A stretch of 64,000 nucleotides of DNA, from assembly GCA_029844215.1 (NCBI GenBank), contig CM056718.1, positions 85,300,764-85,364,763 of the forward strand, given 5' to 3'. Position 1 is the stretch's first letter. Every line of letters starts with the position of its first letter. The stretch is from Przewalskia tangutica (taxonomy: Eukaryota; Streptophyta; Magnoliopsida; Solanales; Solanaceae). The notes below the pieces were generated by a model. The model had not been told where the DNA came from. It did not search any database and saw nothing but the letters and a program-made list of their open reading frames with translations. A program made the position numbers and the translations under genes. Shown piece by piece: positions 12,005-24,962 of this stretch.

Positions 12005-15000
12005 TGTTATACCCCGTATTTCCAGAGTATGTACGTAAGGACGTACGTAGAAAATTTGAACTTGAGAATTAGGCTTGGCCGAAATTTATTTGTTCACAAC
12101 ACCCGATTAGAGTCGTTTTTTAAACGTTTTCCACGACTTTCGTAGGGAATTTCCGCTATGTCATTTTTAATTTTTGCGGATTTTTCCGAGAGACGAAACA
12201 TTTTGGACCAACAAGAGGCGCCACTTGGCACCCTCTCATTGGTGTGATAGATTGACGAATGGGCTAGTAAGGCACGTTTTTGTGCCTTGGCTAAAGTCGA
12301 GGTTGGTAGGATATTTGTGTGTAATAAATCCTAGCCCTACACTTGCCTAACACTTGGTTTAATCTTGGCCTTTGGTTGGCCATCCCTTGACCTATAAATA
12401 CCCCTCTCCCTTTGATGAATTCTTCATCCTTTCCACAAATCTCTAAGTGTAAAAATCCCCCCCTCTCTTGTTGTGGTTCTCGTCCCTCCCCTGGCGAGAG
12501 CCCTCCCTGTGTGGCCTTGTGGCGAGACTTCACCCTCCTAGTGGTGTTGTTCTCGTATAATATACCCCTCTTGGTAGAAATACTCTCAAAAGTATTGTTA
12601 TAATGCCCAAATTACCTTAGCCGTATACCTTGTTGTATTCTAAGGTTATACCTATACGAAAATGCCCAGAAATACTATTATACTTCCGTCAGTCACAAAA
12701 CCGAAACCCTAGGAAAATCTCCATAGTCCGTTGGAGTATTGTGTAGAAGTTAGTTAGAACTTCTAAGGGTGGTTTAGAGCGGGTTGGAGCGCTCGGAGTT
12801 GGAGCTAAACGATTGCCCAGGATCGACTTTAACTAGGATAATTATGGGCTTATCGAGGTAATTATCTTGTCCCTCTTTTGTAATTGGAAATTACATATTG
12901 TTAGAATATATAGTTGAAGTATACTATATATAGAACTGAACGTAGTTATCGGCAATGTCTTTTGACTTAAGCCTGAATAATACTTACGGCAATGTCTTGC
13001 GACTTAAGCCTGAATTTAAAAGAAGAATACTGAACTGTAATTACATAGGGCTGTATTACAGTAGACTTGTGTAGTAGTACCGTGGAGTAGAATTGTGCAG
13101 TTAGGGTTAGGCGTATAACCCCGGTTGGCTTGGTAGCCGCCTCGATAGAGGAGGAGATTTACTGTTGTTGCGGGGAGGTCTTGCGAATTTTCGGTAGAAT
13201 GTTCTACGATGAGATCTAAATGTTAATAGCGCCTTGTGGCCTTATAGGTTGAAGTACTACGTGTGGCGCGATCTACTTGGCTTAGGAGTAGCGACGGTTG
13301 GAAGTACTTGGGCGTTTTGCTATTAGTCGATACTCGTCGCGAGGTATGTGAACCTCTTCCTATCTCTTCTAGCATGATATGTGTGAACTATGTAGTACGA
13401 TAGACGTACACGTGCTAAATGTATTTGATTGGTTTAAAACATAAAGTGTTATAACGGCTTTATGGGAAGTTGGTTATACGACTTTATGTTGGTAAGAAAA
13501 TACTTGTGGTCTTTAAAAGGTAACTGATTTGAACTATAACTGGCTTGTTATGTGTTAGTAAAGAACTTGAAGTATTTCAAAAGATTTTTGAATCATTTTG
13601 AAAGAAGAAGTAATACTTGGTTTTTGCAAAACTTAAGAGTTATACTAGCTTTATGGGAAGTTAGGTATAACGGCTTAAGAATGTTTTACTGATTTCGGAA
13701 ATCAGAATGTGTATCGACAAACCACTGCAGCGTTAATAAAAGGAAATGTTTTGACTAATTAAGTATTATTAAAACCAGTAGAAACTTCCATCTGCATAGA
13801 AGCTAAGATGAGACAAAATGATATTTCCTAGATCATGGCTGCTGTAATAAGATTGTTATAAACAAGAATATCCTACTCACATATAAGACTTATGTTTCTC
13901 AGATAGTTAAAAGAGAATTATATTCTTAACTGAATAAGACTATGAACTACGAAACCCTTCTAAAATAAGAAACTTGAACATTGGAAAAGAAGGTTGCTAC
14001 TTGATTTTACAAAGAGAAGTAATTGATTTACTTTAAAAAGATAATCACTCTATTTTTCATATACTACAGGTATTGTGTGGTTTTTGTGAAGTAACGTATC
14101 TTTTAAAGATTTAATGTATGAAGTACTTTGGGGATAGGTACCCGAACTTGTTAGTAGAAAGTACCTTGTGTGAATAACTTGATTGTATTGGTTTGTGATA
14201 GCCTTGTAATACTTTCTTGTTGATTTGATAAGTAAGCATGTTAGGATGCTACGTGTGTTAGTATCTTGTGATTATTGTGTAAGGGGGTCACTCTTGTTGT
14301 GCTTACGTTGTCAAACGTTAAGCCCGTTGTACTGTTATTGTATCACATACCCCCTTGACTTGTTATACCGGGCTTGCCACCGCGATGCGGGTCTATACGG
14401 CTATCTGATCCTTGTGACTATGCGGTCGCGGTAGCTCGGGATTGATCATTCGGGTGTTTAGCCCGATGCGGGGATTCCTATGCGGTCTGTTGAGACTATG
14501 CGGTCTTTTGAGACTATGCGGGCTGCGGAGCCTAGGCGGATACCGAGGTTGGCTGCGCCGATGCGGGGTATACCTCAGCGATGCAGGACCATGATTCGAG
14601 AATACCTCACGCGGTCCGTGGGTGACCTATGCGGGCTGCGAGAGTTCGAGGATAGACGCGCGCATTGATATTGCGGGCGAGTGGCGGCCGATCATGTGGT
14701 GCGGTCTAGAAAGACCTCGAGATACGATTTGTGGTATTTTTGGTGCATGGGTCTTAGTAGTCGGCTATGCCTTCGCACTTGCCGTCACGGTTTATTGTGA
14801 TAACTTTGAGGCGTGAGTCCACGACTTGACATATTCGCTATTTATTGTGAATCGTATTTTGGTTATCATACATGTCTCTGCTTTATATAGACTACTATGA
14901 TTTCATTTCTGATTTATTTTCGATTTCACATACTTGGTACTGTTATGCTCGACCTCCTTGGGGCTGCGTTCATGCCGCAGTAAAGGTACACGATCGTTGA

Positions 15001-15375
15001 TCCTAGCTCTCGGTCACGCCATTTAGCGTTTGGGAAGCTCCGTTTCTCGGAGGCTTATCGTGGTATAGTCCCGCGTCGTAAGTGTTTACATTCGGGGTTT
15101 GGCGAGCCCCGTCCGCCATTGTTGTCGTATCATTCTTAGAGTGCAGTAATCTTGTTGTGGGCGGGGTTTGTAAAAAGGATTAAACTGCTCATGTTGAAAG
15201 AGTTGTTATTTATATATATACCGAAGGTAACCGCTTTTGGTTAGCTCGCTTATTTCACTGTTTTATTACACTGGTTTCATGTATTGTCTTTATGTTCCGC
15301 TGATTACTCTGATGTATGGCTACTTGGGTGCCCGGGGTAAGGCACCAGTCACGGGCCCGGGTTCGGGTCGTGACA
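12005..15375 (+). mobile_element. Solo LTR S (family A), plus strand, TSD TAAAC
   Basis: It starts TGTTATACCCCG and ends GGGTCGTGACA, 3371 bp long. It is flanked by exact 5-bp duplications TAAAC (12000-12004 and 15376-15380). There is no polypurine tract, interior or partner LTR, so it is a solo LTR, probably left by LTR-LTR recombination. It lies inside an LTR of its own family in the opposite orientation. Confidence 0.93.
12392..12400 (+). promoter_or_regulatory. TATA box of solo LTR S
   Basis: CTATAAATA stands at the same relative position as 2435-2443, just after the block 'ggccatcccttgac'. A promoter in a solo LTR could drive outward transcription into the surrounding inverted LTR. Confidence 0.6.
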
Positions 15376-17260
15376 TAAACAATCTGAGAAACCTAAGCCT
15401 TATATGTGAGTAGGATATTCTTGTTTATTACAATCTTATTACGGCAGCCATGATCTAGGAAATATCATTTTGTCTCATCTTAGCTTCTATGCAGATGGAG
15501 GTTTCTACTGGTTTTATTAGTACTTAATTAGTCAAAACATTTCCTTTTATTAACGCTGCAGTGGTTTGTCGATACATTCGATTTCAAATCAAGAAACATT
15601 CTTAAGCCGTTATACCTTACTTCCCATAAAGCTAGTATAACTCTTAAGTTTTTTCAAAAACCAAGTATTACTTCTTCTTTCAAAATGATTCAAAAATCTC
15701 TTGAAATACTTCAAGTTCTTTATTAACACATAACAAGCCAGTTATAGTTCAAATCAGTTACCTTTTAAAAACCACATGTATTTTCTAACCAACATAAAGC
15801 TGTTATAACCAACTTCCCATAAAGTCGTTATAACACTTTATGTTTTACACCAATCAAATACATTTAGCACGTATGCGTCTGCAGTACTACATAGTTCACA
15901 CATATCATGCTAGAAGAAATAGGAAGAGGTTCACATACCTCGCGACGAGTATCGACTAATAGCAAAACGCTCCAAGTACTTCCAACTGTCGGCTACTCCT
16001 TAAGCCACGTAGATCGCACCACACGTAGTACTTCAACCTATAAGGCCACAAGGCGCTTATTAACATTTAGATCCCTTCGAGAACATTCTACGTAAAATTC
16101 AAGCGCTCCCCGCAACAGCGTAAATATCCTCCGTTATCGAGGCCGGCAACCAAGCCAACCGGGGGTTATACGCCTAACCCCAACTGTACAATTCTACTCC
16201 ACGGTACTACTACACAAGTCTACTGTAATACAGCCCTATGTAATTACAGTTCAGTATTCTTCTTTAAATTCAGGCTTAAGTCGCAAGACATTGCCGATAA
16301 CTACGTTCAGTTCTATATATAGTATACTTCAACTATATATTCTAACAACATGTAATTTCCAATTACAATAGAGGGACAAGATATTTACCTCGATAAGCCC
16401 ATAATTATCCAAGTATAAAGTCGATCCTGGGCAATCGTTTAGCTCCAACTCCGCGCTCAACCCGCTCCAAACTACCCCAGAAGTTCTAACCAACTTCTAC
16501 ATACTACTCCAACTAACCATGGAGATTTTCCTTAGGGTTTCGGTTTGGTGACTGACGGTAAGTATAATAGTATTTCTGGGCTTTTCGTATAGGTATAGCC
16601 TTAGAATACAACAAGGTATATGGCTAAGGTAATTTGGGCATTATAACAATACTTTTGAGAGTATTTCTACCAAGAGGGTATTATACGAAACAACTAGGCA
16701 GTGGGGTACCACGGCTAGCACCCTGGAGGGGTGTATACCACCGGCTGCCACTAGGGGAACTCGGCAAGGGGAGGGAAGGCTTTGGACGAGAACCACAAGA
16801 AGGAGAGGGATTTTAACACTTAGTAGATTTTAGGATGCAGAAAGTCTTCAACATAGGGTGGTATTTATAGGCAAAGCTATGGACAAACTATGGCCAAGAT
16901 CTTGCCAAGTGCAAGGCAAGTGTAGGGCCAAGATCTTGCCAAGTGCCCCTTGACCAACTAACACACAAATATCCTACCAACTAAAGCCATTCCAATCGGC
17001 CACAATAACGCCTCACATCCATCAATTGGAGGGTGACAAGTGTCGCCTCCCGTTGGTCCAAAATGTTTCGCCTCTCGGAAAAATCCGCAAAATTAAAAAT
17101 GACATAGCGGAAATTCCCTACGAAAGATGTGAAAACTTTTCGTCGAAAAACGACTCTAAACGGGTGTTGTGAACAAACTTAATTCGGCCAAGCCTTAATT
17201 ACAAGTTTCAAATTTTCACGTGCGCCCCTTACGTGCATACTTGGGAAATACGGTATAACA
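15376..17260 (-). mobile_element. Y1 3' LTR, second part
   Basis: Continuation of 10426-12004 after S, matching 21381-23249. It ends CGGTATAACA at 17260, followed by the inverted polypurine tract ttctcctctt. The inverted TATA box is at 16862. GC-rich segments differ from the partner LTR mainly around CAG/CTG/CCG words. Confidence 0.87.
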
Positions 17261-18899
17261 TTCTCCTCTTAGAAACATTCGTCGAATGTTCTTTCTAAGT
17301 CTCAAAACAACGCGCGCGAGATAGTCTTCACTACTATACTTACGAGAACAATCCTTGCCACACATGGCCACGAAACAACTTGCGCCAAAAAGCTTACATC
17401 CAAGTCGAGGAAACACCTCTAACATCACCATAACACCTCTCACGGTCTAAAATATACTTCCTTCGCACCTCTTTTACACAAAAAGAAAATGATCACATCT
17501 ATGCTCGCGATACCACCGATACCACTTTTGTCACTTTGCGCGAGGTTCGGTGTCACTCGGCGACCAACGAATGGTACCGGGCTGCGTGCGATCGGAGGAG
17601 GTCGTACTCGAACTCTTACTACATTACGTCGGCCGGTTTCCAAAACTCGGGGTTACTATCCCTAACGTGGTCATCATTAACGGGAACACTCGATGGATCT
17701 CGATACTTTCCGATCATATCAATACGAAAAGGCGGACGTCTTGCCTCCTAAGTCGGACGGCAATTGCTAACATATAGACAACCTGGCCTATTCTTCACAT
17801 GAACTCAAAAGGGCCCAAGGTAACTCGGGCTAAGTTTTCCTCTGCTTTCCAAAACTCGTCACACCCTAACCGGGGTGGTACTTTCAAGAAAACCGACCGT
17901 CAACCTTAACTCTAAGCGTCGTCGCCGATTATCCGTACGATTTCTCTGAGCTGCCAGAACCTCTTCTAGACAAGCTTTACTCTCTCCACAGTCTGCTGGA
18001 ACAAGCCTGAACCAACTAACTGAACCTTGCCAACATCGAACCAATCGACCGGCAATTTACACTTCCGCCTCCTGAGGCTTCAAAAGGCAACATCCGAACA
18101 CCGAAATGGTAGCTTAAACACTCCTCCACAGAGACAACAATCCACGACTACCCTCAAATCCACACCGCGGCGGCGAATGCGGTCGAGACTCATCGAGTTC
18201 TTAACCTGCTGGTAAAACTTTTAGAAAAGCGAAAATAGCCACACGGGCTTCATCATGCGACATAAGGTGAAGGTAGGCACCCGTGCAGCGCACAACCTTC
18301 GATAACTCAACACAGCCGAGTAAACGGTCCTGACCGAAGAACACGATGGGCTGCCCCCATCGGCCCAACCACTGGTCGAACGCATCCACGAGTTCGTACG
18401 CTGGTTAACTAAACTTGGGCCTAACACCCTCACAACCCTAACACAAGGCGGGACCACCACAACCTGACCCCACCACAAAACCTACCGCGGGTTGACCCGC
18501 AACGCGCACAATACTAGCTCCCCGAAGGACAACTCTCACTAATCACGTTACGAAAACCTAGCGGTCTTCTTAGCTCAACTACCCTCTTCCATTCCACACT
18601 ACTCAGGGACTTATCCCACAAACATAGCTCACGTGCACTATGCACTCCTATAAGGTTCAAACATAACACGACACCATTACTCGAGATGGCCTTACCTCTA
18701 AGGTCTTTACGTAAAACATTCTAAGGCTCACACCTTATCTCTCCCCAAAATCTTACTCGGTTAACCCACCATGATTTCTAAACACAACTAACACACCGCT
18801 ATCGAACATAGCACTTAAGGTATACTCACCTTATCACACATACCGATCTCTGAGGGTTAAAGATATATCTATATCTCATCGCTTCCTCCCTTAGTCGTT

Positions 18900-19625
18900 C
18901 TAATCAAACTCGCCCGTGAGGCAGCTAGGGAATATGACGAACTACCCAGATCCTGAAGGCTAAGTCCTCCTACAAGGACACTCTATCGTCATCAGACCCT
19001 GACGGTCGTAGGTACAACAAGTACTAACTAAAAGACGACATTCCCCGGGATGACGTCATCGCAATGAGCGGAAGCCCGAGTTCGACCAACTCTGCGTACT
19101 CGAACATCCCGATATCGTGGAAGACCACTCTGCACTGGCGGAGGTGCATATCAAATCTGCTGGTGAGGCGACTCGCCTCGAAAGTTACCAAAGGACCTTC
19201 TTTGCTCGCCCTCATCTGTCGCCCGTTTAACCCGTCGATCTCTACGCTTCTCGGCCTGCTGCGCATAAGCCCGTACACAGGCCATGCTCAAGCCCAACTA
19301 AAGAATTACTCTTGCACAACCCTCTTTTAGATAGTCCTCAAGACTCGCGGTACATCGGTATACTCTCTGGTAGCCAAATCTATAGCTAATGTGGTCGCCT
19401 CTTTGCAATCTAAATTCTCTGTTCGGCCGTGGGCGAAGGTTCAAATGTCATGGCGCGATGGAAGCTGCGCCGTGCTAAACTCTGTTGGGGCTAGTGGCGT
19501 CGCAAAACTCCCCGAACGAAGCACCACCCAGTGATGTTTGGGCACGTGCCCACGTAACCTCTGCTCTGCTCGCGGCTCCTCGGTGCCTTGCCCGCCTCAC
19601 AGGCGGGTTGCCTACGCGGAGGCAT
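18900..19625 (-). pseudogene. gag: gag remnant of Y1
   Basis: Gag is the structural protein that packages element RNA into virus-like particles. The minus-strand start at 19625 reads MPPRRQPACEAGKAP, the same N-terminus as the other gag remnants, about 180 bp after the primer-binding site. The frame breaks repeatedly. A C-terminal stretch (19024-19278), in shifted frames, corresponds to the region after the 'MDIARVQAYAQ' motif seen in E0. No clean zinc knuckle can be read. It is probably non-functional as written, though some frame breaks may be sequencing errors in GC-rich DNA. The coding limit near 18900 is approximate. Confidence 0.6.
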
Positions 19626-19807
19626 AGCAGTGCGGGAAAGAAATACGTTAGAGGTCCAACTTACAACACGGCTCTAAGGCACGATCTCGAGTGAGAAGAA
19701 TAGAAACCAATCCTAAAATATCCTATAGCCTCACGATTATTGGTGTGGTGCACACACCGATAATTAAGACTTCTCGATACGGTGCGTAGACACTTTCCGA
19801 GATTAAT

Positions 19808-19819
19808 CGCTCGATACCA
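19808..19819 (-). other. Primer-binding site of Y1 (tRNA-iMet type)
   Basis: On the minus strand, the LTR end GTGACA is followed by a short spacer and TGGTATCGAGCG, close to the plant initiator-Met primer site TGGTATCAGAGC. The CAG to CG change is the same one seen at many other sites here, so the true sequence may be canonical. Confidence 0.75.
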
Positions 19820-19823
19820 CTTT

Positions 19824-22800
19824 TGTCACGACCGATTCGGGGCGTGGTCGTGCCTTACCGGGCACCCAGGTGATCCAACATCGAGTAAATCACGGAACAT
19901 AAAGACAACACATGAAATGGCGAAGTATAAACAATGAAATAAGAAGAGCAAGCTAACCAAAAGCGGTTACCTTTCAAAGATATATATAAACAACAACTTT
20001 TTCAACATGAGCAGTTTAATCCTTTTTACAAAACCACGCCCACAACGATTACTACGCACCTAAGAAATGATCGACAACAATGGCGGGACGGGGCCCGCCA
20101 TACCACGAATGTAAACACCTACAACAACAGGTACTATACTGATAAGCCTCCGAGAAACGGAGCTTTCCCGAATCTTTGGCGTGACCCTAAGAGCGAGGAT
20201 CAATGGCGGTGTACCTTTACTGCGGCATGAACGCGGCCCGAAGGAGGTCGATAACAGTGCAGAGTATGTGGCGAAAATAAATCATAAATGGAATCATAGA
20301 AGTCTATATAAAGCGAGACATGTATGATAACAAAACTACGATTCCTGATAAACAAGCGATCATATCAAGTCGTGACTCACGCCTCAAAGTCATCACTCAA
20401 ATATAACAATGGGTCTCACGCCCACAACATCAATCATGCCGTGGAATACCTTCGCCAGCTGCGGCTTATGATATAAAAGCACCAAGGAACACATATGAAC
20501 ACGTGTCCCACTGTGCCATAATAACACCGTCACGGGGTAAATGCGAAGGCATAGCCGACTACTAACACCTACGGTACCAACAAGGTCATGAATCAGATCA
20601 TAAGATCTGTCTAGGCCGTCACATGATCAAAGCGGCCACTTGCCCGCGATATCTAATGTCGCGCGTCTAGTCCTGGAACTTCCCGCACTCGCGTAGGCCA
20701 ATCTCATCGCCCGCGTGAGGTATTCCCGCATCGAGGTAGCTACTCCCGGCATTGTCACCGACTTCGCGATCCGCGTGGCCACATGGACGCGTGCCCATAA
20801 AGGACGACACTAACACGGAACTCTCGTAGCTCGCGCATAGGCCCACAGGACTGCGTGAGGTATTCTCGAATCATAGGTCCATCGACCCGCTGAGTCTACC
20901 CGCGTGGAGGCGGCTTAACCCGGAATCATCTCAAGAGATGAATGCCACAATACTATCATAACGACTGATAGTTAATAAGCACAATCAAGGGAAAACCCTT
21001 TACACAAACATCACAAGATACTAACACACGTAGCATCCTAACACGTTTACTTATCAAAGCAATCAAGAAAGTATCACAAGGCTATCACAAACCAATACAA
21101 TCAAGTTGTTCACACAAGGTACTTTCTACTATATGATTAACAAAATCGGGTTTTTATCCCCAAAGTACTTCATACATTAACTCTTTAAAAGATACGTTAC
21201 TTAATACCCATAGTATATGAAAATAGAGTGATTATCTTTTAAAGTAAATCAATTACTTCTCCTTGTAAAATCAAGTAGCAACATTCTTTTCAATGTTCAA
21301 GTTTGCCTAATTTCCAATGTTCAAGTTTCTCATTTTAGAAAAGTTTCGTAGTTCATAGTCTTATTCATTTAAGAATATAATTCTCCTTTAAACAATCTGA
21401 GAAACCTAAGCCTTATATGTGAGTAGGATATTCTTGTTTATTACAATCTTATTACGGCAGCCATGATCTAGGAAATATCATTTTGTCTCATCTTAGCTTC
21501 TATGCAGATGGAGGTTTCTCTTGGTTTTATTAGTACTTAATTAGTCAAAACATTTCCTTTTATTAACGCTGCGATGGTTTGTCGATACACATTCTGATTT
21601 CTAAATCGAGAAAACATTCTTAAGCCGTTATACCTAACTTCCCATAAAGCTAGTATAACTCTTAAGTTTTTCAAAAACCAAGTATTACTTCTTTCAAAAT
21701 GATTCAAAATCTCTTGAAATACTTCAAGTTCTTTATTAACACATAACAAGCGGTTATAGTTCAAATCGATTACCTTTTAAAAACCACATGTATTTTCTAA
21801 CCAACATAAAAAGTTATAACCAACTTCCCATAAAGTCGTTATAACACTTTATGTTTTACACCAATCAAATACATTTAGCACGTATGCGTCTACCGTACTA
21901 CATAGTTCACACATATCATGCTAGAAGAAATAGGAAGAGGTTCACATACCTCGCGACGAGTATCGACTAATAGCAAAACGCTCAGTACTTCCAACCGTCG
22001 GCTACTCCTTAAGCCACGTAGATCGCACCACGTAGTACTTCAACCTATAAGGCCACAAGGCGCTTATTAACATTTAGATCCCGGAGAACATTCTACTGAA
22101 AATTCGCGGCACTCTCACATGACAGAAATCTCTCTATCGGTGGCTACCAAGCCAACCAGGGGAGGGGTTATACGCCTAACCCTAACGGTACAATTCTACT
22201 CCACGGTACTACTACACAAGTCTCATAATACGACCTCATGTAATTACATTCAAGATTCTTCTTTAAATTCAGCTTAAGTCGCAAGACATTGCCGATAACT
22301 ACGTTCATTCTATATATAGTATACTTCAACTATATATTCTAACAACATGTAATTTCCAATTACAATAGAGGACAAGATATTTACCTCGATAAGCCCATAA
22401 TTATCCAAGTATAAAGTCGATCTGGGCAATCGTTTAGCTCAACTCAGCGCTCAACCCGCTCCAAACTACCCAGAAGTTCTAACCAACTTCTACATACTAC
22501 TCCAACTAACCATGGAGATTTTCCTTAGGGTTTCGGTTTGGTGGTAGACAGTAAGTATAATAGTATTTCGGGCTTTTCGATAGGTATAGCCTTAGAATAC
22601 AACAAGGTATATGGCTAAGGTAATTTGGGCATTATAACAATACTTTTGAGTATTTCTACCAAGAGGGGGTATTATACGAAACAACTAGGCTAGGGGTACC
22701 CACTGCTAGCACCCGAGGAGGGGGTGTATACCACTCGGCCTACCCAGTGGGGAACTCTCGGCCAAGGGGGAGGGGGAAGGCTTTTGGACGAGAACCACAA

Positions 22801-23249
22801 GAAGGGAGAGGGATTTTAACACTTAGAAGATTTTAGGATGAATAAAGTCTTCAACATAGGGTGGTATTTATAGGCGCCAACGATGGCCAAGATCTTGCCA
22901 AGTGCAAGGCAAGTGTAGGGCAAGATCTTGCCAAGTGCCCCGACCAACTAACACACAAATATCCTACCAACTAAAGCCATTCCAATCGGCCACAATAACG
23001 CCTCACATCCATCAATTGGAGGTGACAAGTGTCGCCCTCCGTTGGTCCAAAATGTTTAAATCTCTCGGAAAAATCCAAAAATTAAAAATGACATAGCGGA
23101 AATTCCCTACGAAAGGTGAAAACGTTTCGTCGAAAAACGACTCTAAACGGGTGTTGTGAACAAAATTAATTCGGCCAAGCCTTAATTACAAGTTTCAAAT
23201 TTTCTACGTACGTCCTTACGTACATACTTGGGAAATACGGGGTATAACA
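19824..23249 (-). mobile_element. Y1 5' LTR (family A, complete)
   Basis: It starts TGTCACGACCGATTCGG and ends GGGGTATAACA, 3426 bp. It matches the split 3' LTR (10426-12004 plus 15376-17260) very closely outside GC-rich words, implying a recent insertion. The inverted TATA box is at 22865-22872. Confidence 0.88.
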
Positions 23250-23949
23250 CTTACAACCTTTCTGACATATCATCTCGCATGACCCTCTGCCGAGTAAACG
23301 GTCTTGACTAAAAGACAAGATGGGCTGACCTCCTCGGCCCGACTACTGGTCGAATGCATCCACGAACTCGTACGCTGGTTATCTAAACATGGGCCTAACA
23401 CCCACATGACCCTAACACAAAGCGGTACCACCACAACCGACCCACCATACAGGCCGCGGGTTGACCCGCAATCGGTCCCCAACCCGACCCGCTATCGCGC
23501 AAAACTCTTGCTCCCCGAACCGGAACAATCTCACTAATCAAGTGACGAAAACCTAGCGGTCTTCTTAGCTCAACTACCCTCTTTCATTTCGCACTACTCA
23601 GGGACTTATCACATAATATACCTCACGTGCACTATGCACTCCGATAAGGATCAAACATAAACTAAATCCTTTACTAGAGATGGCCTTGCCTCTGGGTCTC
23701 CACGTATACAACTCTAAGGCTCCCACTTTCTCTATCCCCCAATCTTACCCGGTTATCTAACCATGACTTCTAATCAAAATTAACACAATGCTATGTGAAC
23801 ATAACATTTAAGGTATACTCATCTTATCATACGTACTAATCCCTAGAGGGTTAAGGATCTACCTGTATCTCTTTGCCACCCTACCTGCTGCTCCAATCAA
23901 TCACCTCTGGCGCAAGCATAACAAGTTGTCGAAGAAATCGACACTCCCA

Positions 23950-24758
23950 TAATGACACTTACCAACGCCACAGGGTGGGGTGGCTCTCTGCAGCTAACGC
24001 CTCTTCTCCGAACTCATCAATCATCGATCGGTAGGTTGAGTCCTCCTACTTGCATTCCTCCTACTAGGACATCCTTTCGACACATGGCTCGACGGCGCAG
24101 TAAAACAAGCATCAACAAAGATGACATTCCGGGATGATGCACCTTGGCGTGAATGCGAGAAACAATCAATCGGTCGGTGGAACTACGTGTATCGTGAACC
24201 GAAGCCACGGAGCTCGACCAACTCGGCATACTCGAACGTCCTAAACCACCGGAGGACCACTGCACCGGCGGAGGTGCATATCTAATCTGCTGGTGAGGCG
24301 ATTCGCCTCGAAAGTTACCAAAGGACCTTGTTGTTCTGGCCCTCTTCTACTGATCTTGGTTAATCCGTCGATCTCTACGTTCCTCTGCGTGCTGCGCATA
24401 AGCCTGTACGCGGGCAATATCCATGCCTGACTGAAGAGCTACTCTTGCACAATCTTTCTTTAGATAGTTATCAAGACCCGTGATAAATCGGTACATCGTA
24501 TACTCTCTGGTAGCTACATCCTTAGCTAATGTGGTCGTCTCTTTGCGATCTATATTCTCTTCTGGTCGTGGGCGAAGGTGTAAATGTCATGGTCGCGATG
24601 AGGCGCTTCCGCGTGCTAAACTCACGTGTGGCGACATCGCGAACTCCCGAATGAAGCACCACCCAGTGATGATTGGGCCTGTGCCCTATTAACCCTTTGT
24701 GCTATACTCGCGCCTCCGCCTTGCCTTTCTGGGCCCGGGTTGCCTTACGCGGAGGCAT
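23950..24758 (-). pseudogene. gag: gag remnant of E0
   Basis: The minus-strand start at 24758 begins MPPRK. Downstream, in shifting frames, are recognisable gypsy gag pieces: 'YRFITGLDNYLKKDCARVAL' and then 'MDIARVQAYAQHAEERRDRR'. This matches the conserved end of the plant gypsy capsid domain, where the 'RF..GL' and 'D...A..YAQ' words are usual. Between the start and this segment only about 85 codons remain, so the N-terminal part of the capsid domain seems deleted. A stop and frameshifts interrupt it. It is probably non-functional as written. Confidence 0.65.
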
Positions 24759-24946
24759 AACTGGTACGGGAAAGGAATACGTTAGAGGGGTCTAACTTAT
24801 AACACGGCTCTAAGCACGATCTCAGAGTGAGAAGAATGGAAACCAATCCTAAATATCATCTGACCTCACGATTATTGGTGTGGTGCACAACACACCGATA
24901 ATCAAGACTACTAGATACGGTCTGTAGACACTTTCCGAGGATTAAT

Positions 24947-24958
24947 CGCTCGATACCA
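24947..24958 (-). other. Primer-binding site of E0
   Basis: Minus-strand TGGTATCGAGCG lies directly inside the 5' LTR end at 24963, the same variant as in Y1 and C. Confidence 0.75.
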
Positions 24959-24962
24959 CTTT

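Larger units (their letters stand above)
17261..19823 (-). mobile_element. Y1 interior (2.56 kb)
   Basis: The only unbroken family A interior here, and the reference for E0's two halves. Read on the minus strand it has a primer-binding site (19808-19819), a gag remnant starting at 19625, then about 1.6 kb of non-coding DNA, a palindrome and a polypurine tract. I see no aspartic protease, YxDD-type reverse transcriptase, RNase H or integrase motif. Confidence 0.8.
10426..23249 (-). mobile_element. Element Y1 (family A, gag-only), nested in E0
   Basis: Minus-strand element with 3' LTR at 10426-17260 (split by solo LTR S), interior at 17261-19823, and 5' LTR at 19824-23249. The flanks are cttta (10421-10425) and cttac (23250-23254), an imperfect 5-bp target duplication. 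The first LTR bases at 10426 read tcacacgacc instead of tgtcacgacc. E0 interior sequence resumes on the other side. Confidence 0.78.
23250..24962 (-). mobile_element. E0 interior, 5' half (primer site and gag side)
   Basis: It begins 'cttacaaccttt' exactly where Y1's LTR ends, and matches Y1 interior from about 18290 to 19823. It thus supplies the half missing after 10425. It holds the gag remnant and the primer-binding site. No pol motif is visible. Confidence 0.8.

Noticed and set aside
19808..19819. Possible tRNA gene fragment (Met type)
   Set aside because: Only a 12-base primer-binding complement at an LTR edge. No cloverleaf can be formed.
17261..19823. Search for pol (protease, reverse transcriptase, integrase) in the LTR-element interiors
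   Set aside because: No catalytic words were seen in any frame. The only FADD-type motif in the window belongs to the LINE.
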